Shown: positions 33,081 to 41,881 of the stretch, piece by piece
How the letters are laid out: every line of letters begins with the position of its first letter
Position numbering within the stretch: position 1 is the first letter of the stretch
Source of the DNA: Bacillus_AD sp047238185
GTDB taxonomy: Bacteria; Bacillota; Bacilli; Bacillales; DSM-1321
DNA: 64,000 nt
Reading direction: 5' to 3'
NCBI RefSeq assembly: GCF_047238185.1
Contig: NZ_JBDFMI010000001.1
Location: forward strand, 2,728,001-2,792,000
Notes under the pieces: model-generated
What the model saw: the letters and a program-made list of their open reading frames with translations, nothing else
Told to the model about the DNA's origin: nothing
The model's database searches: none
Made by a program: the position numbers and the translations under genes

Positions 33081-33670
33081 TTATTTACACATCCTTATAA
33101 AAAATTCAGTATATTTTACATTCCTGAGCCCTCCAATCATCTTTTCTTGCATATTAAATGCCCAGACACAAAAGAGAATGTTTCCATACCAACCAAATCA
33201 AGCGTCAAATCATTATGAAAAAGGTTCAAATCCGTTATTTTTGCTAATTCTTGTCAAACCTGTCATTTTACCAACTGCTTGGGCTCAAAATACAAGAACA
33301 AATTTCATAAACTCTCCCTTCCCTTCTTTCATTCATTGATTTTATTTTGAATATTTTAACATGAATTGTCTTGTCTAAGTCTCGTGAGCCTAACTAGTGC
33401 CGCGGAAATATAAAAGTATTTTTTGATATAGCTAACATCTCCGATTATCAATAGCCAATAGTGTACTGTTCAGTATTCAGACGGTCAATTATATCTACAA
33501 GATTCTATCGAATCAAAAACAGCTCTAAAAATTCATCTTTTCATTCCGATATACAAATGGACTGCTTATAAAGTCCTATATTAAAAGTATTAATAGCAAA
33601 TACATTTTATGGTAAAACATGTATTTGTTCGTTTAATTATGCCCTTAAAAAATATTTTAGGAGAGTAAAA
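33081..33670. other. Long AT-rich intergenic region before the chemoreceptor-NRPS operon
   Basis: A 590-base gap. The first 440 bases show nothing I can identify; the last part contains the motility-type promoter at 33526-33552 and a leader of about 110 bases. No small gene with a credible ribosome binding site is seen. Confidence 0.6.
33526..33552 (+). promoter_or_regulatory. Sigma-D (motility) promoter of the chemoreceptor-NRPS operon
   Basis: TAAA (33526-33529), a 15-base spacer and TCCGATAT (33545-33552) match the B. subtilis sigma-D consensus TAAA-N15-GCCGATAT at 11 of 12 bases. It is 118 bases before the chemoreceptor ATG, and chemoreceptor genes are classical sigma-D targets. Confidence 0.8.
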
Positions 33671-35431
33671 ATGAAAAAACGAAACAGGAAAAATCTCACA
33701 GTAAGCACCAAACTAAATTTAATCATTATCTTAATTATTTTCACCTTAGGAATATTCACAATGGGTATTGCTTACTACACCATCAAATCAAGTAATTTGA
33801 AGGATATGAATAATGCTTTGCATGATTCAGCTCTCATTATTGCTCAATCGACCAACAAAGAGAAAATTTTATCCGCATTAGGTCAACCAAATGATCAAAA
33901 TCCAGATGTGCGCGACTTAACTAAAGAAATGGATTACATAAATCAACATTCAAGTGTCATAACCAACTTGAACTTAATCAGTAAAGTAAATGGTAAATAT
34001 CATGCACCAGTTTTATCATCCAGTATTCTCGATGCAGGAGTATCTTACGATTCGGAACTTGAATCAATAGGCATTTCGAAAAAATATATCTCTAAAATCG
34101 ACCAGGTCTTTAAATCAAAAAAAGTATTGGCAACAGAGATATATGGAGATCAATATGGTCAATATAAAACCGGTTTAGCACCGCTTCTTGATGATGACGG
34201 CAATGTAATTGCTGTCTATGCTGTCGATTATGATGTTTCTTCAGTGAAAAGCAAGGCATTGGAAGAAGCACTGAAAGTCTTTTACATGACAATCGTGTTC
34301 TTAATCATATCAAGTATTTTTGTTCGTTTCTTTGTGGCAAAGTACTTCAAACCAATTAACAGCTTATCGGAAGCTTCCAAGAAAGTTGCTGAAGGAAATC
34401 TGGATATTGAGCCAATTGAAGTAAAATCCAAGGACGAAATCGGCATCTTAACAGAAAATTTCAATAGTATGATTGATCATTTGCGAACCATCATCATTTC
34501 TGTAAAAAAAGCCGCTTCTGAAGTAGAAACATCCTCCACATCGTTATCGAATAATATGAATGGTGTCAGAGGTCTAACCAACCAGATTGTTGGTTCCATG
34601 CAGGAAATTGCTAGTGGAACAGATTCACAAGTGGATCACACAGGACAAACAACCAGAATCATTGAAGAAATGTCATTAGGCATCCAGCGCATTACTGAAT
34701 CTGCTGCCATTATTTCTGAGAATGCTATCCATTCATCTGATGATGCTGCAAAAGGAAATAAGGTAACAGAAAAAACGGTTCAGCAGATGACTCTCATTAA
34801 TCAAACGGTCCATCAATCTGCCAATCTCGTACAATCATTGAATAAACACTCAGAACAAATACAAGGTATTGTTAAGATTATCACTGATATTGCCACTCAG
34901 ACTAATCTGCTTGCCCTTAATGCCGCCATTGAAGCTTCACGTGCCGGCGAGCATGGAAGAGGATTCGCGGTAGTAGCCGATGAAGTAAGAAAACTAGCCG
35001 AGCAATCAAGCGAGTCCACTCGCCAAATATCTGAGATTTTGACTAAAGTACAGACACTTACAAGTGAAACAGTCCTGACAATGGAAAATGCCGTTCAGGA
35101 AGTGAACCAAGGTATTCTCCATGTTAACGAATCAGATTCGTCCTTTGCTCAAATTCTTGATTCCATCCGACTTGTTTCTGAACAGATACAGGAAATCACT
35201 GCTACATTCGAAGAAATAACTGCAGGATCAGAAGAAGTTACACAGTCAGTGCAAATCATGGAAAATATTTCGAAGAAATCCCGTGATAATACAAAAGAAG
35301 TAGCGGATTCCTCTCTGTCACAATTAGATATTATCGAAGATATGACAGAAGAGTCCTACGAGTTGAAACGCCTTTCAGATAGATTGCAAACAACAGTAGA
35401 AAAATTTACAGTCAATGAGGGAGATAAATAA
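33671..35431 (+). CDS. Methyl-accepting chemotaxis protein, Cache-like sensor
   Basis: A 586-residue chemoreceptor: membrane helix at about 17-38, an extracellular single Cache-like sensor at 40-200 (ending LLDDDGNVIAVYAVDYDVSS), second helix about 202-222, HAMP about 223-276 and a cytosolic signalling domain with the hairpin tip IATQTNLLALNAAIEASRAGEHGRGFAVVADEVRKLAEQ near 405-445. It would feed CheA and control swimming. ATG after AGGAGAG. Its stop codon overlaps the NRPS start (TAATG), so the two are translated together, which is unusual for a chemoreceptor. The ligand is unknown; it might be the operon's own product. Confidence 0.92.
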   Translation: MKKRNRKNLTVSTKLNLIIILIIFTLGIFTMGIAYYTIKSSNLKDMNNALHDSALIIAQSTNKEKILSALGQPNDQNPDVRDLTKEMDYINQHSSVITNLNLISKVNGKYHAPVLSSSILDAGVSYDSELESIGISKKYISKIDQVFKSKKVLATEIYGDQYGQYKTGLAPLLDDDGNVIAVYAVDYDVSSVKSKALEEALKVFYMTIVFLIISSIFVRFFVAKYFKPINSLSEASKKVAEGNLDIEPIEVKSKDEIGILTENFNSMIDHLRTIIISVKKAASEVETSSTSLSNNMNGVRGLTNQIVGSMQEIASGTDSQVDHTGQTTRIIEEMSLGIQRITESAAIISENAIHSSDDAAKGNKVTEKTVQQMTLINQTVHQSANLVQSLNKHSEQIQGIVKIITDIATQTNLLALNAAIEASRAGEHGRGFAVVADEVRKLAEQSSESTRQISEILTKVQTLTSETVLTMENAVQEVNQGILHVNESDSSFAQILDSIRLVSEQIQEITATFEEITAGSEEVTQSVQIMENISKKSRDNTKEVADSSLSQLDIIEDMTEESYELKRLSDRLQTTVEKFTVNEGDK

Positions 35432-38400
35432 TGTCGAACCAACATATGGATTATTGGCAAGCGCAATTGGAAAAACCGGTAACCCCCATCGATTTACCGA
35501 TTGATTATAGTAGACCATCCATTTTCACTTATCAAGAGGAACAGTTTCAAACAAAGATTACGATAGACTTACAAGTCCCATCCCACATGGGAAGCACCTC
35601 AAAAGAGGAAAAAATCCATGCATATCTGCTGGCAGCCTTTCTATTATGGACTCATAACAGTTGTAATGAGGTAGACCTTTTTATAGGCCACGCAGATGCA
35701 CATAGCAGAAATATTATACCGTTCAGATTTCAAATGGCCACTTCTGAAACCTTATCATCACTGTTAGAAAGAGTACAAAAACAGTGTACAGATATGGAGA
35801 TTCAACGCTATAGTAATGGCCTAGATCCGCATCTACATGATCTAATCGCCCATAAGGATCCCGGCCGCCCTCTCTATCCTGTTGGATTCCATTATGGAAG
35901 CATTGTATCTCCTGCCATTGATTTTGTCGAAACAGATATCCACTGGCAGGTTGAGTATCGAAATGGCCTATTATCCATTCATGTAACTTACAACGCTACA
36001 TTATTTAATAGAGAAAGCATCAATCGATTCATCCAACAGTATGAAAAACTGTTGGATTCAATGAATCTTGCTGACAATCACTCCCTGATCAGCGAATTAA
36101 AGATGATGACTGAAAAGGAAAAAAATCTATATAAAAGATTGAATGAAACAGCTCTTGATTATCCTAAAGATGCTTCTATTGCCGACTTGTTTATTGCTAC
36201 TGTAAGAAGATTCCCTGAACGGATTGCCCTTTCTACTGATTCAGCACAACTTACATACAGCGAACTGAATGAGAAATCCGATGCAATTGCACATATGCTG
36301 TTGGCTAAAGGTCTACAAAAAGGGAATTTTGTCTCCATCCTTATGGAAAGGAGTTTAGAAACAATCATCAGCATTGTCGGCGTGCTGAAAGCCGGCGGTG
36401 CATACGTCCCTATCGACCCTACATATCCTGAGGAACGATGCGCCTATTTGCTGAATGATACAGACAGTAAGTTCATTTTAACTAAAAGAACATATTCTGA
36501 TTTATTAAAGAACATGATCACAAGCCCAGTTTCAAATCCTTATATACATTTCATGGATGAGCCTCTTACCGAGTACCCAGATTCTACCGTTAGTATAAAT
36601 GTCACACCCGATGACATAGCTTATGTTATTTATACATCTGGCTCAACTGGAAAACCGAAAGGAACTTTGCTGACACATAGGAATGTAACTAATCTTGTTG
36701 CATCTCTATTCGATATATATGGCTGTACAAAAGAAGATGTTTATACTCAATTCTTCTCCTTTAGCTTCGATCCCTCTGTGGCAGAAACATTTATGACCCT
36801 TTTCTCAGGAGCTAGGCTCCATCTGCTTACAGAACTCGAAAGAATATCGATAGAGGATTTCGCAGTTGCTGTGGAAAGAATACAAGCAACCGGCATTATA
36901 TTGCCCACTGCTTTCTTCAATCAACTAGCTATGCATTTACCTTCGTCTGAAGGATATCGATTCCAATCGGTAAAAAACATCTCAATGGGTGGTGAAGCCC
37001 TTATTGGTTCTATGGTAAGAAACTGGCAAAGTAAAGTAGGGACTGATATGGATGTATTGAACCTGTATGGTCCGACAGAATGTACGGTTATCTCAACAAT
37101 GGGCCGAGTATCGGGGGCATTGCCTGAAGAGCAGTCCACTATTCCGATAGGCCACCCGATAGGTAATTATGAAGCCTATATATTGAACTCGTATAATCAG
37201 CTTTCACCTGTAAATGTACCTGGAGAGCTTTGCATAGGCGGTATTGGCCTTGCGGAAGGATACTGGAAGAGACCAGAAAAAACCACGGAGGTATTTATAC
37301 CTCATCCTTTTTCCAATAGTATTGGTGAACGAATCTATCGTACTGGTGATATGGTGCGTTTACTGCCAGGCGGAGAGATCGAGTTCATAGGCAGAAAGGA
37401 TTCGCAGGTCAAGGTTAGAGGATTCCGGATTGAAATCGGTGAAATAGAAGATGTACTGGCCCGGCATGCCCAAATCAGTGAAACGGTTATCATCCCTAAA
37501 AAAGGGACAGATAACAATAATACATTACATGCCTTTTTTACATGTACGCAAGGAACCATTAAGGAAGAACAAATTCGCGGCTTTTTAAGTAAACACCTAC
37601 CCGAATACATGGTTCCCTCCAGCTTCGTTCAATTGGAAGAAATGCCTTTGGCTCCAACTGGTAAAGTGGATCGGAAAAAGTTGGAAGAAACCGAACAAAT
37701 AATGAGTATTCAGACGAAAAAAATATATAAACAGGCGGAAACGGATATTCAGCATATATTGACGGAAGCCTGGGAACACACATTAGGCATAACCCAAATC
37801 GGGATAGATGATGATTTCTTCCACATTGGTGGGCATTCCCTAAAAATTTTGCAGATTTTGGTCCAAGTCAAAAAGCATTTCCCATTCCTCAAAATACAGG
37901 ACTTCTATCAATATCGAACAATAGAAGAAATGGAACAATACATTTTGATAAGTGAACCCGTTACTCCTGCACCTACATCTGAAGAACAGACACATTGGGA
38001 AATGAAAGACCTTATCGAACCTCCTGCTATCGTCTATAACATGGACGATTTTCAGGATGCCCATATAAATAGCATTCTATTAACCGGGGCAACTGGTTAC
38101 TTAGGCAGCCATTTGCTTTTTGAACTGCTGAATACAACTGACTCAACAATCTATTGTACGGTTCGTCCTAAAAAAGGGATATCAGGTATGAACAGAATTC
38201 GGAATCAATTGAATTTCTATTTTGGAAGTGATATTTCTGAAAGCTTCTTTGATCGAATCATACCTGTACATGCTGATTTAGGTGAAGAAGGTTTAGGGAT
38301 GGATAACGCTATCCGCTTGGAAATACTGTCAAACATCGGTTCCATTATTCACTGTGGCGCAGATGTTAGGCATTTCGGTGAGGCTGCCCACTTCGAATCA

Positions 38401-39201
38401 GTCAATGTCCGGGGAACCACACAGCTAATTGAACTTGCGATGCAAAAGAATGGAATCCAATTCCACCACATTTCTACCATCGGCATTCCTGAAGAATTGG
38501 CTCATAGTGGCCAATGGAATCATTATCAACAGACTGGAGACTTTGATTATACCGTCACTCTTGATAATGTTTATACACAAAGTAAACTTCAGGCTGAAGA
38601 AGCAGTCAGACAAGCAGGCATGAAAAACAATATACCTGTCAATATTTACAGAGTCGGCAATCTATCCTGCCATTCTACAAAAGGCTATTTCCAACAAAAC
38701 ATGGACGAAAATGCATTTTACAGAATGATTAAAGCCATGCTTTTCCTTAAGAAAGCACCAAACGTCCACTGGTTTATCGATATAGCTCCTGTAGATTATG
38801 TCAGCAAAGCCATAATAGGAATCATAGAAAACCAAAACCATATGGGTGAAACCTTCCATCTATGCAATCCGGTACAAATCAGGCACAGTGATTTCATTCG
38901 CTCTCTACAACAAATGGGATACGAGATTGAGACGATGGAATTGGCCGATTACGAACAATGGCTATTGAATGGCGAGCATAAAAAGGAAATGCGGCCTTAT
39001 TTAGAACTGGCCATTTCTCAGCTTGAAGGAGAAGGTGCGAAGAACTCAGAAATCCGTTTCTGCGCCCCTAGGACTAAGCAAGCTGCCCAGAACATCGGCA
39101 TAAACTGTGCACTACCAGATCAAGCTTTAATACAAATATTAATCGACTATGGAGCGAAATCAGGTTACTTCCCTGTCGCACGCATTCCAGCTCATGTTTA
39201 A
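35431..39201 (+). CDS. Single-module NRPS: half condensation-adenylation-carrier-reductase
   Basis: A 1256-residue enzyme. Residues 1 to about 225 match only the C-terminal lobe of a condensation domain (YWQAQLEKPVTPIDLPIDY onward); the HHxxxDG lobe is absent. Adenylation spans about 226-745: TSGSTGKPKG near 402, YGPTE near 546, RGFRIEIGEIE near 663 and Lys745 in PTGKVDRK. A carrier domain follows with GGHSL and the phosphopantetheine Ser803. The C-terminal thioester reductase has TGATGYLG at 885-892 and catalytic Tyr1048-Lys1052 (YTQSK). Hand alignment to PheA gives the pocket code DPAISGLVIK, which I cannot assign. The logical product is an amino aldehyde or alcohol of one amino acid. It overlaps the chemoreceptor gene and abuts the PPTase gene. 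Confidence 0.93.
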   Translation: MSNQHMDYWQAQLEKPVTPIDLPIDYSRPSIFTYQEEQFQTKITIDLQVPSHMGSTSKEEKIHAYLLAAFLLWTHNSCNEVDLFIGHADAHSRNIIPFRFQMATSETLSSLLERVQKQCTDMEIQRYSNGLDPHLHDLIAHKDPGRPLYPVGFHYGSIVSPAIDFVETDIHWQVEYRNGLLSIHVTYNATLFNRESINRFIQQYEKLLDSMNLADNHSLISELKMMTEKEKNLYKRLNETALDYPKDASIADLFIATVRRFPERIALSTDSAQLTYSELNEKSDAIAHMLLAKGLQKGNFVSILMERSLETIISIVGVLKAGGAYVPIDPTYPEERCAYLLNDTDSKFILTKRTYSDLLKNMITSPVSNPYIHFMDEPLTEYPDSTVSINVTPDDIAYVIYTSGSTGKPKGTLLTHRNVTNLVASLFDIYGCTKEDVYTQFFSFSFDPSVAETFMTLFSGARLHLLTELERISIEDFAVAVERIQATGIILPTAFFNQLAMHLPSSEGYRFQSVKNISMGGEALIGSMVRNWQSKVGTDMDVLNLYGPTECTVISTMGRVSGALPEEQSTIPIGHPIGNYEAYILNSYNQLSPVNVPGELCIGGIGLAEGYWKRPEKTTEVFIPHPFSNSIGERIYRTGDMVRLLPGGEIEFIGRKDSQVKVRGFRIEIGEIEDVLARHAQISETVIIPKKGTDNNNTLHAFFTCTQGTIKEEQIRGFLSKHLPEYMVPSSFVQLEEMPLAPTGKVDRKKLEETEQIMSIQTKKIYKQAETDIQHILTEAWEHTLGITQIGIDDDFFHIGGHSLKILQILVQVKKHFPFLKIQDFYQYRTIEEMEQYILISEPVTPAPTSEEQTHWEMKDLIEPPAIVYNMDDFQDAHINSILLTGATGYLGSHLLFELLNTTDSTIYCTVRPKKGISGMNRIRNQLNFYFGSDISESFFDRIIPVHADLGEEGLGMDNAIRLEILSNIGSIIHCGADVRHFGEAAHFESVNVRGTTQLIELAMQKNGIQFHHISTIGIPEELAHSGQWNHYQQTGDFDYTVTLDNVYTQSKLQAEEAVRQAGMKNNIPVNIYRVGNLSCHSTKGYFQQNMDENAFYRMIKAMLFLKKAPNVHWFIDIAPVDYVSKAIIGIIENQNHMGETFHLCNPVQIRHSDFIRSLQQMGYEIETMELADYEQWLLNGEHKKEMRPYLELAISQLEGEGAKNSEIRFCAPRTKQAAQNIGINCALPDQALIQILIDYGAKSGYFPVARIPAHV

Positions 39202-39858
39202 ATGATGTATTCAGAACCAAGAAAACTGAAACTATATAAGGTTAAGGCAGGCGACGGTTTATCAGAAGTAGACTTCATGAGGCTTCTAGATAAATGCTCT
39301 CTTTTAGAAAAAAAGAAAGTATTATCCTATCATGGGAGGGCAGACAGAAAACGATCACTTATAGGCATACGATTAATAGATTGGGTTCTCAAGCAATTTG
39401 GTCAAAATGAATTTCAGCTTAAAAAAACTGCATCAGGCAGACCCTTTATCGAAGAATCGATCACATGGGAAGGAGATTTCAATCTTTCCCATTCTGGAGA
39501 TTGGGTGATCATCGGTATTACCGATAGAGGCTATATAGGTGTAGACATTGAACAAATACTGCCTATTGATTATGAATTGGTTCTGCAATGCCTATCTCCT
39601 TCAGAACGAGATTCATTGTCAAAAATAAAAAACTGGCAGCCCTTATTCTATCGGATTTGGACCATGAAAGAAGCCATTTATAAATCAGGAAGATTTCAAC
39701 AAACACCTTTGGAAACAATTGATATTTATTCAGGGGAATATGACCACAACCATATGTCCATATACAGTCCGGATGATAGACATATCATAGCGGTCTACAC
39801 AGACTGCCTGCATGCTCCCGCTAAAATAGAAGAAATTGAATTAAGCTCTTTGCTATAA
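39202..39858 (+). CDS. Sfp-type 4'-phosphopantetheinyl transferase
   Basis: A 218-residue PPTase that attaches the CoA-derived arm to the carrier serine. Motifs: ASGRPFI, FNLSHSGDWVIIGI, GVDIEQI (magnesium-binding Asp and Glu) and RIWTMKEAIYKSGR (WxxKEA). Its ATG follows the NRPS stop codon with no gap (TAA ATG), so it is dedicated to activating the carrier of the neighbouring NRPS, as AusB is for AusA. Ends at a strong terminator. Confidence 0.93.
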   Translation: MMYSEPRKLKLYKVKAGDGLSEVDFMRLLDKCSLLEKKKVLSYHGRADRKRSLIGIRLIDWVLKQFGQNEFQLKKTASGRPFIEESITWEGDFNLSHSGDWVIIGITDRGYIGVDIEQILPIDYELVLQCLSPSERDSLSKIKNWQPLFYRIWTMKEAIYKSGRFQQTPLETIDIYSGEYDHNHMSIYSPDDRHIIAVYTDCLHAPAKIEEIELSSLL

Positions 39859-39873
39859 ATAAGAAAATAACCA

Positions 39874-39899
39874 AAACCACCCGTGATAACGGGTGGTTT
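39874..39899 (+). terminator. Terminator of the chemoreceptor-NRPS-PPTase operon
   Basis: Perfect 10-base arms AAACCACCCG and CGGGTGGTTT with loop TGATAA, 15 bases after the PPTase stop codon. Confidence 0.9.
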
Positions 39900-40276
39900 A
39901 TTGTGCGAATGAATGCCTTCGAAAAGGAAGGATGGATATTGTCTTATACAGTAGCCCCCATAATTCCTACTGCAATGAAGAAAAAGTGGGCAACAAGTTA
40001 GACCAAGGTTTTCATCACCAAGAAGAACTAGCTATCGTTATATGTTACCTGACTTATGTACGTGTTAAGAATACCTGGAACTAAATTTGAGTATTGCTGA
40101 TTGGGCACAGCGTAAGAACAAAGGAAAATGCCAAATTGGTGAGCAAAGCTTTATATACTGTGCAGCATGGATTTACGCTTGATGACTTTGTTTGATAAAA
40201 AAAAGCGGACAAAAACTGTTATCCAGCCTATGTCCACTCTTTATATTTATTTCCTATTCCTTCTCTCATCAAAATG
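39900..40276. other. Intergenic region, no clear gene
   Basis: A 377-base gap. Short open frames exist on the plus strand but none has a ribosome binding site or recognisable motif; the stretch could be decayed coding sequence. Near 40199-40242 a stem (GTGGACA/TGTCCGC) followed on the minus strand by eight T residues probably terminates the DUF6054 gene. Confidence 0.5.
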
Positions 40277-40612
40277 CTAAACCTCTATATAGTGCTCCAA
40301 AATTTGCGCCGCTTCATTCACATAGCTTTTGGATGCTCCCCAATCAAAATGAAAGACCATCCCTTCTGAACTGCCAGTTGTAATCATTTTAACATTCGTC
40401 ACCCCATCTTGATTATTGCAGATGACTGTCAAGGCAGCGCGGTTGGAAACACGTATAAAATATCGCTCAAAGACGGAAATCGTGATTTCTTTACCATTTA
40501 CTAACGGCACATATTCCAAATGCACAAGCTTCCCTACAATTCTTTCCTGTTCAGTAAGCTTTGCTTGAGCATCCAATGGAGACAAATTAACGTTGAATTC
40601 TAATTTTGCCAT
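40277..40612 (-). CDS. DUF6054 family protein
   Basis: A 111-residue cytosolic protein beginning MAKLEFNVNLSPLDAQAKL and containing ISVFERYFIRVSNRAALTVICNN and ITTGSSEGMVFHFDWGASKSYV, text I associate with the uncharacterised DUF6054 family of Bacillales. The ATG at 40612 follows GGGGAAG; the longer frame to 40750 overlaps the reductase gene and has no family features. Role unknown. Confidence 0.7.
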   Translation of the reverse strand: MAKLEFNVNLSPLDAQAKLTEQERIVGKLVHLEYVPLVNGKEITISVFERYFIRVSNRAALTVICNNQDGVTNVKMITTGSSEGMVFHFDWGASKSYVNEAAQILEHYIEV

Positions 40613-40676
40613 TGTATCTTCCCCATCCTTTCCGTATATCCATATTATACCAGATGAACATACAGAAGAATGGAGC

Positions 40677-41672
40677 TTACACCCATTTTTCGTGATGTGT
40701 AGAATACATTGCCATCTCTTCGGCGCCAGGCTCCATATAACGCTTAGCACTATTCAAAGCTATCGGGCCTTCTGTGAAACCGCCTGCAATTAATTTAAGT
40801 TTAGTAGGATAGGTTACCGCATCTCCCGCAGCAAATATGCCTGGAATATTCGTTTCCATCGATTCGTTTACGGCAATCTTGTCATTTTCTATAAGAAGAC
40901 CCCATTCATTGATTCCGCCCAAATCGCCTTGAATGCCATGGTTAACGATCAATTCGTCAACTTCAAGTTCTACTAACTCGCCTGTTTCCATATGCTCGAT
41001 GACCGCTGTTTGCAGTTTCTTTTCTTGCCCTTTGATGTCTTTAATATAAAAAGAGGAATAGACCTTGGCATTTTCCTTCATATTTTCTATTGAGCTTTCA
41101 TGGCCATTGAACCCGTCCCTTCTATGGACAACCATTACAGATGTTGCATATGAAGCCAACTGATTGGCCCAATCGACCGCTGCATCCCCGCCTCCGGAAA
41201 TACATACATTTTTTCCATGGAAGTGGTTTAATTCAGGTACCTTATAATGCAAGGTATGATTCTCATAATCTTCGCAGTTAGCAATATCCAGTTTGATCGG
41301 TTTGAAAACCCCCGGTCCAATAGTTAAGATAATCGTCCGTGTATAATGCAGTTCCCCAGTATCACTTTCCAATTGAAATATCCCGTCTTCCATTTTTTTT
41401 AAGCCTGATATGAATTGATTAAAGACGATTTCAGGCCGGAACGTTTTCGCTTGCTCCTCTAGCTGCTCCACAAGGCTTGCTCCCGTAATAAGAGGGATTC
41501 CTCCTATATCGCGGATTATTTTATCCGGGTAGAATTCCGTAATTTTCCCACCCAGTCTGTCTTTGCATTCTATTATTTTTGTCTTTAGATTTCTCATTCC
41601 ACTGTAAAAAGCGGTAAAAAGGCCAATCGGCCCGCCGCCAACAATTGTGACATCATATATTTCCCTATTCAT
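40677..41672 (-). CDS. Ferredoxin/flavodoxin-NADP+ reductase (YcgT/YumC type)
   Basis: A 331-residue thioredoxin-reductase-like FAD enzyme without the CxxC redox pair: VTIVGGGPIGLFTAFYSGM binds FAD, VCISGGGDAAVDWANQL binds NADPH, VHRRDGFNGHESS and IFAAGDAVTYPTKLKLIAGGFTEGPIALNSAKRYM are hallmarks of the FNR2 group. It passes electrons between NADPH and ferredoxin or flavodoxin. The ATG at 41672 follows AAGGGG. A Fur box lies just upstream, and B. subtilis ycgT is also a Fur target, so I favour the YcgT orthologue. Confidence 0.88.
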   Translation of the reverse strand: MNREIYDVTIVGGGPIGLFTAFYSGMRNLKTKIIECKDRLGGKITEFYPDKIIRDIGGIPLITGASLVEQLEEQAKTFRPEIVFNQFISGLKKMEDGIFQLESDTGELHYTRTIILTIGPGVFKPIKLDIANCEDYENHTLHYKVPELNHFHGKNVCISGGGDAAVDWANQLASYATSVMVVHRRDGFNGHESSIENMKENAKVYSSFYIKDIKGQEKKLQTAVIEHMETGELVELEVDELIVNHGIQGDLGGINEWGLLIENDKIAVNESMETNIPGIFAAGDAVTYPTKLKLIAGGFTEGPIALNSAKRYMEPGAEEMAMYSTHHEKWV

Positions 41673-41714
41673 TGTGAATGGCCCCTTTGCTAGTATCAAT
41701 AGATTCATTATAAG

Positions 41715-41729
41715 TGATAACGATTATCA
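41715..41729. promoter_or_regulatory. Fur box
   Basis: TGATAACGATTATCA matches the Bacillus 7-1-7 Fur consensus TGATAATnATTATCA at all but one defined position. It lies 43 bases before the reductase start codon on the minus strand, so iron limitation should induce that gene. Confidence 0.85.
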
Positions 41730-41849
41730 ATATCAATTTTTTTAGAAAGGATAATAGCTGCAAATTCAGACAGCGCTTACTTTTTATTGCCTTAAAATAG
41801 CCATTTTATTATCTTGATATACTATTAAAATAAGCGTAATATAGGTATG

Positions 41850-41863
41850 TTCAAATATTTGAA
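41850..41863. promoter_or_regulatory. ArsR-type operator palindrome before the SulP gene
   Basis: TTCAAATATTTGAA is a perfect 14-base palindrome, the shape bound by ArsR/SmtB-family repressors. It lies 19-32 bases before the SulP start codon, and the ArsR gene is the second gene of that operon, so autorepression is likely. Confidence 0.7.
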
Positions 41864-41881
41864 TATACAAATGTTCAGGAG

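Noticed and set aside
39893..40084. Small open frame after the PPTase gene
   Set aside because: It starts inside the terminator hairpin and lacks a ribosome binding site.
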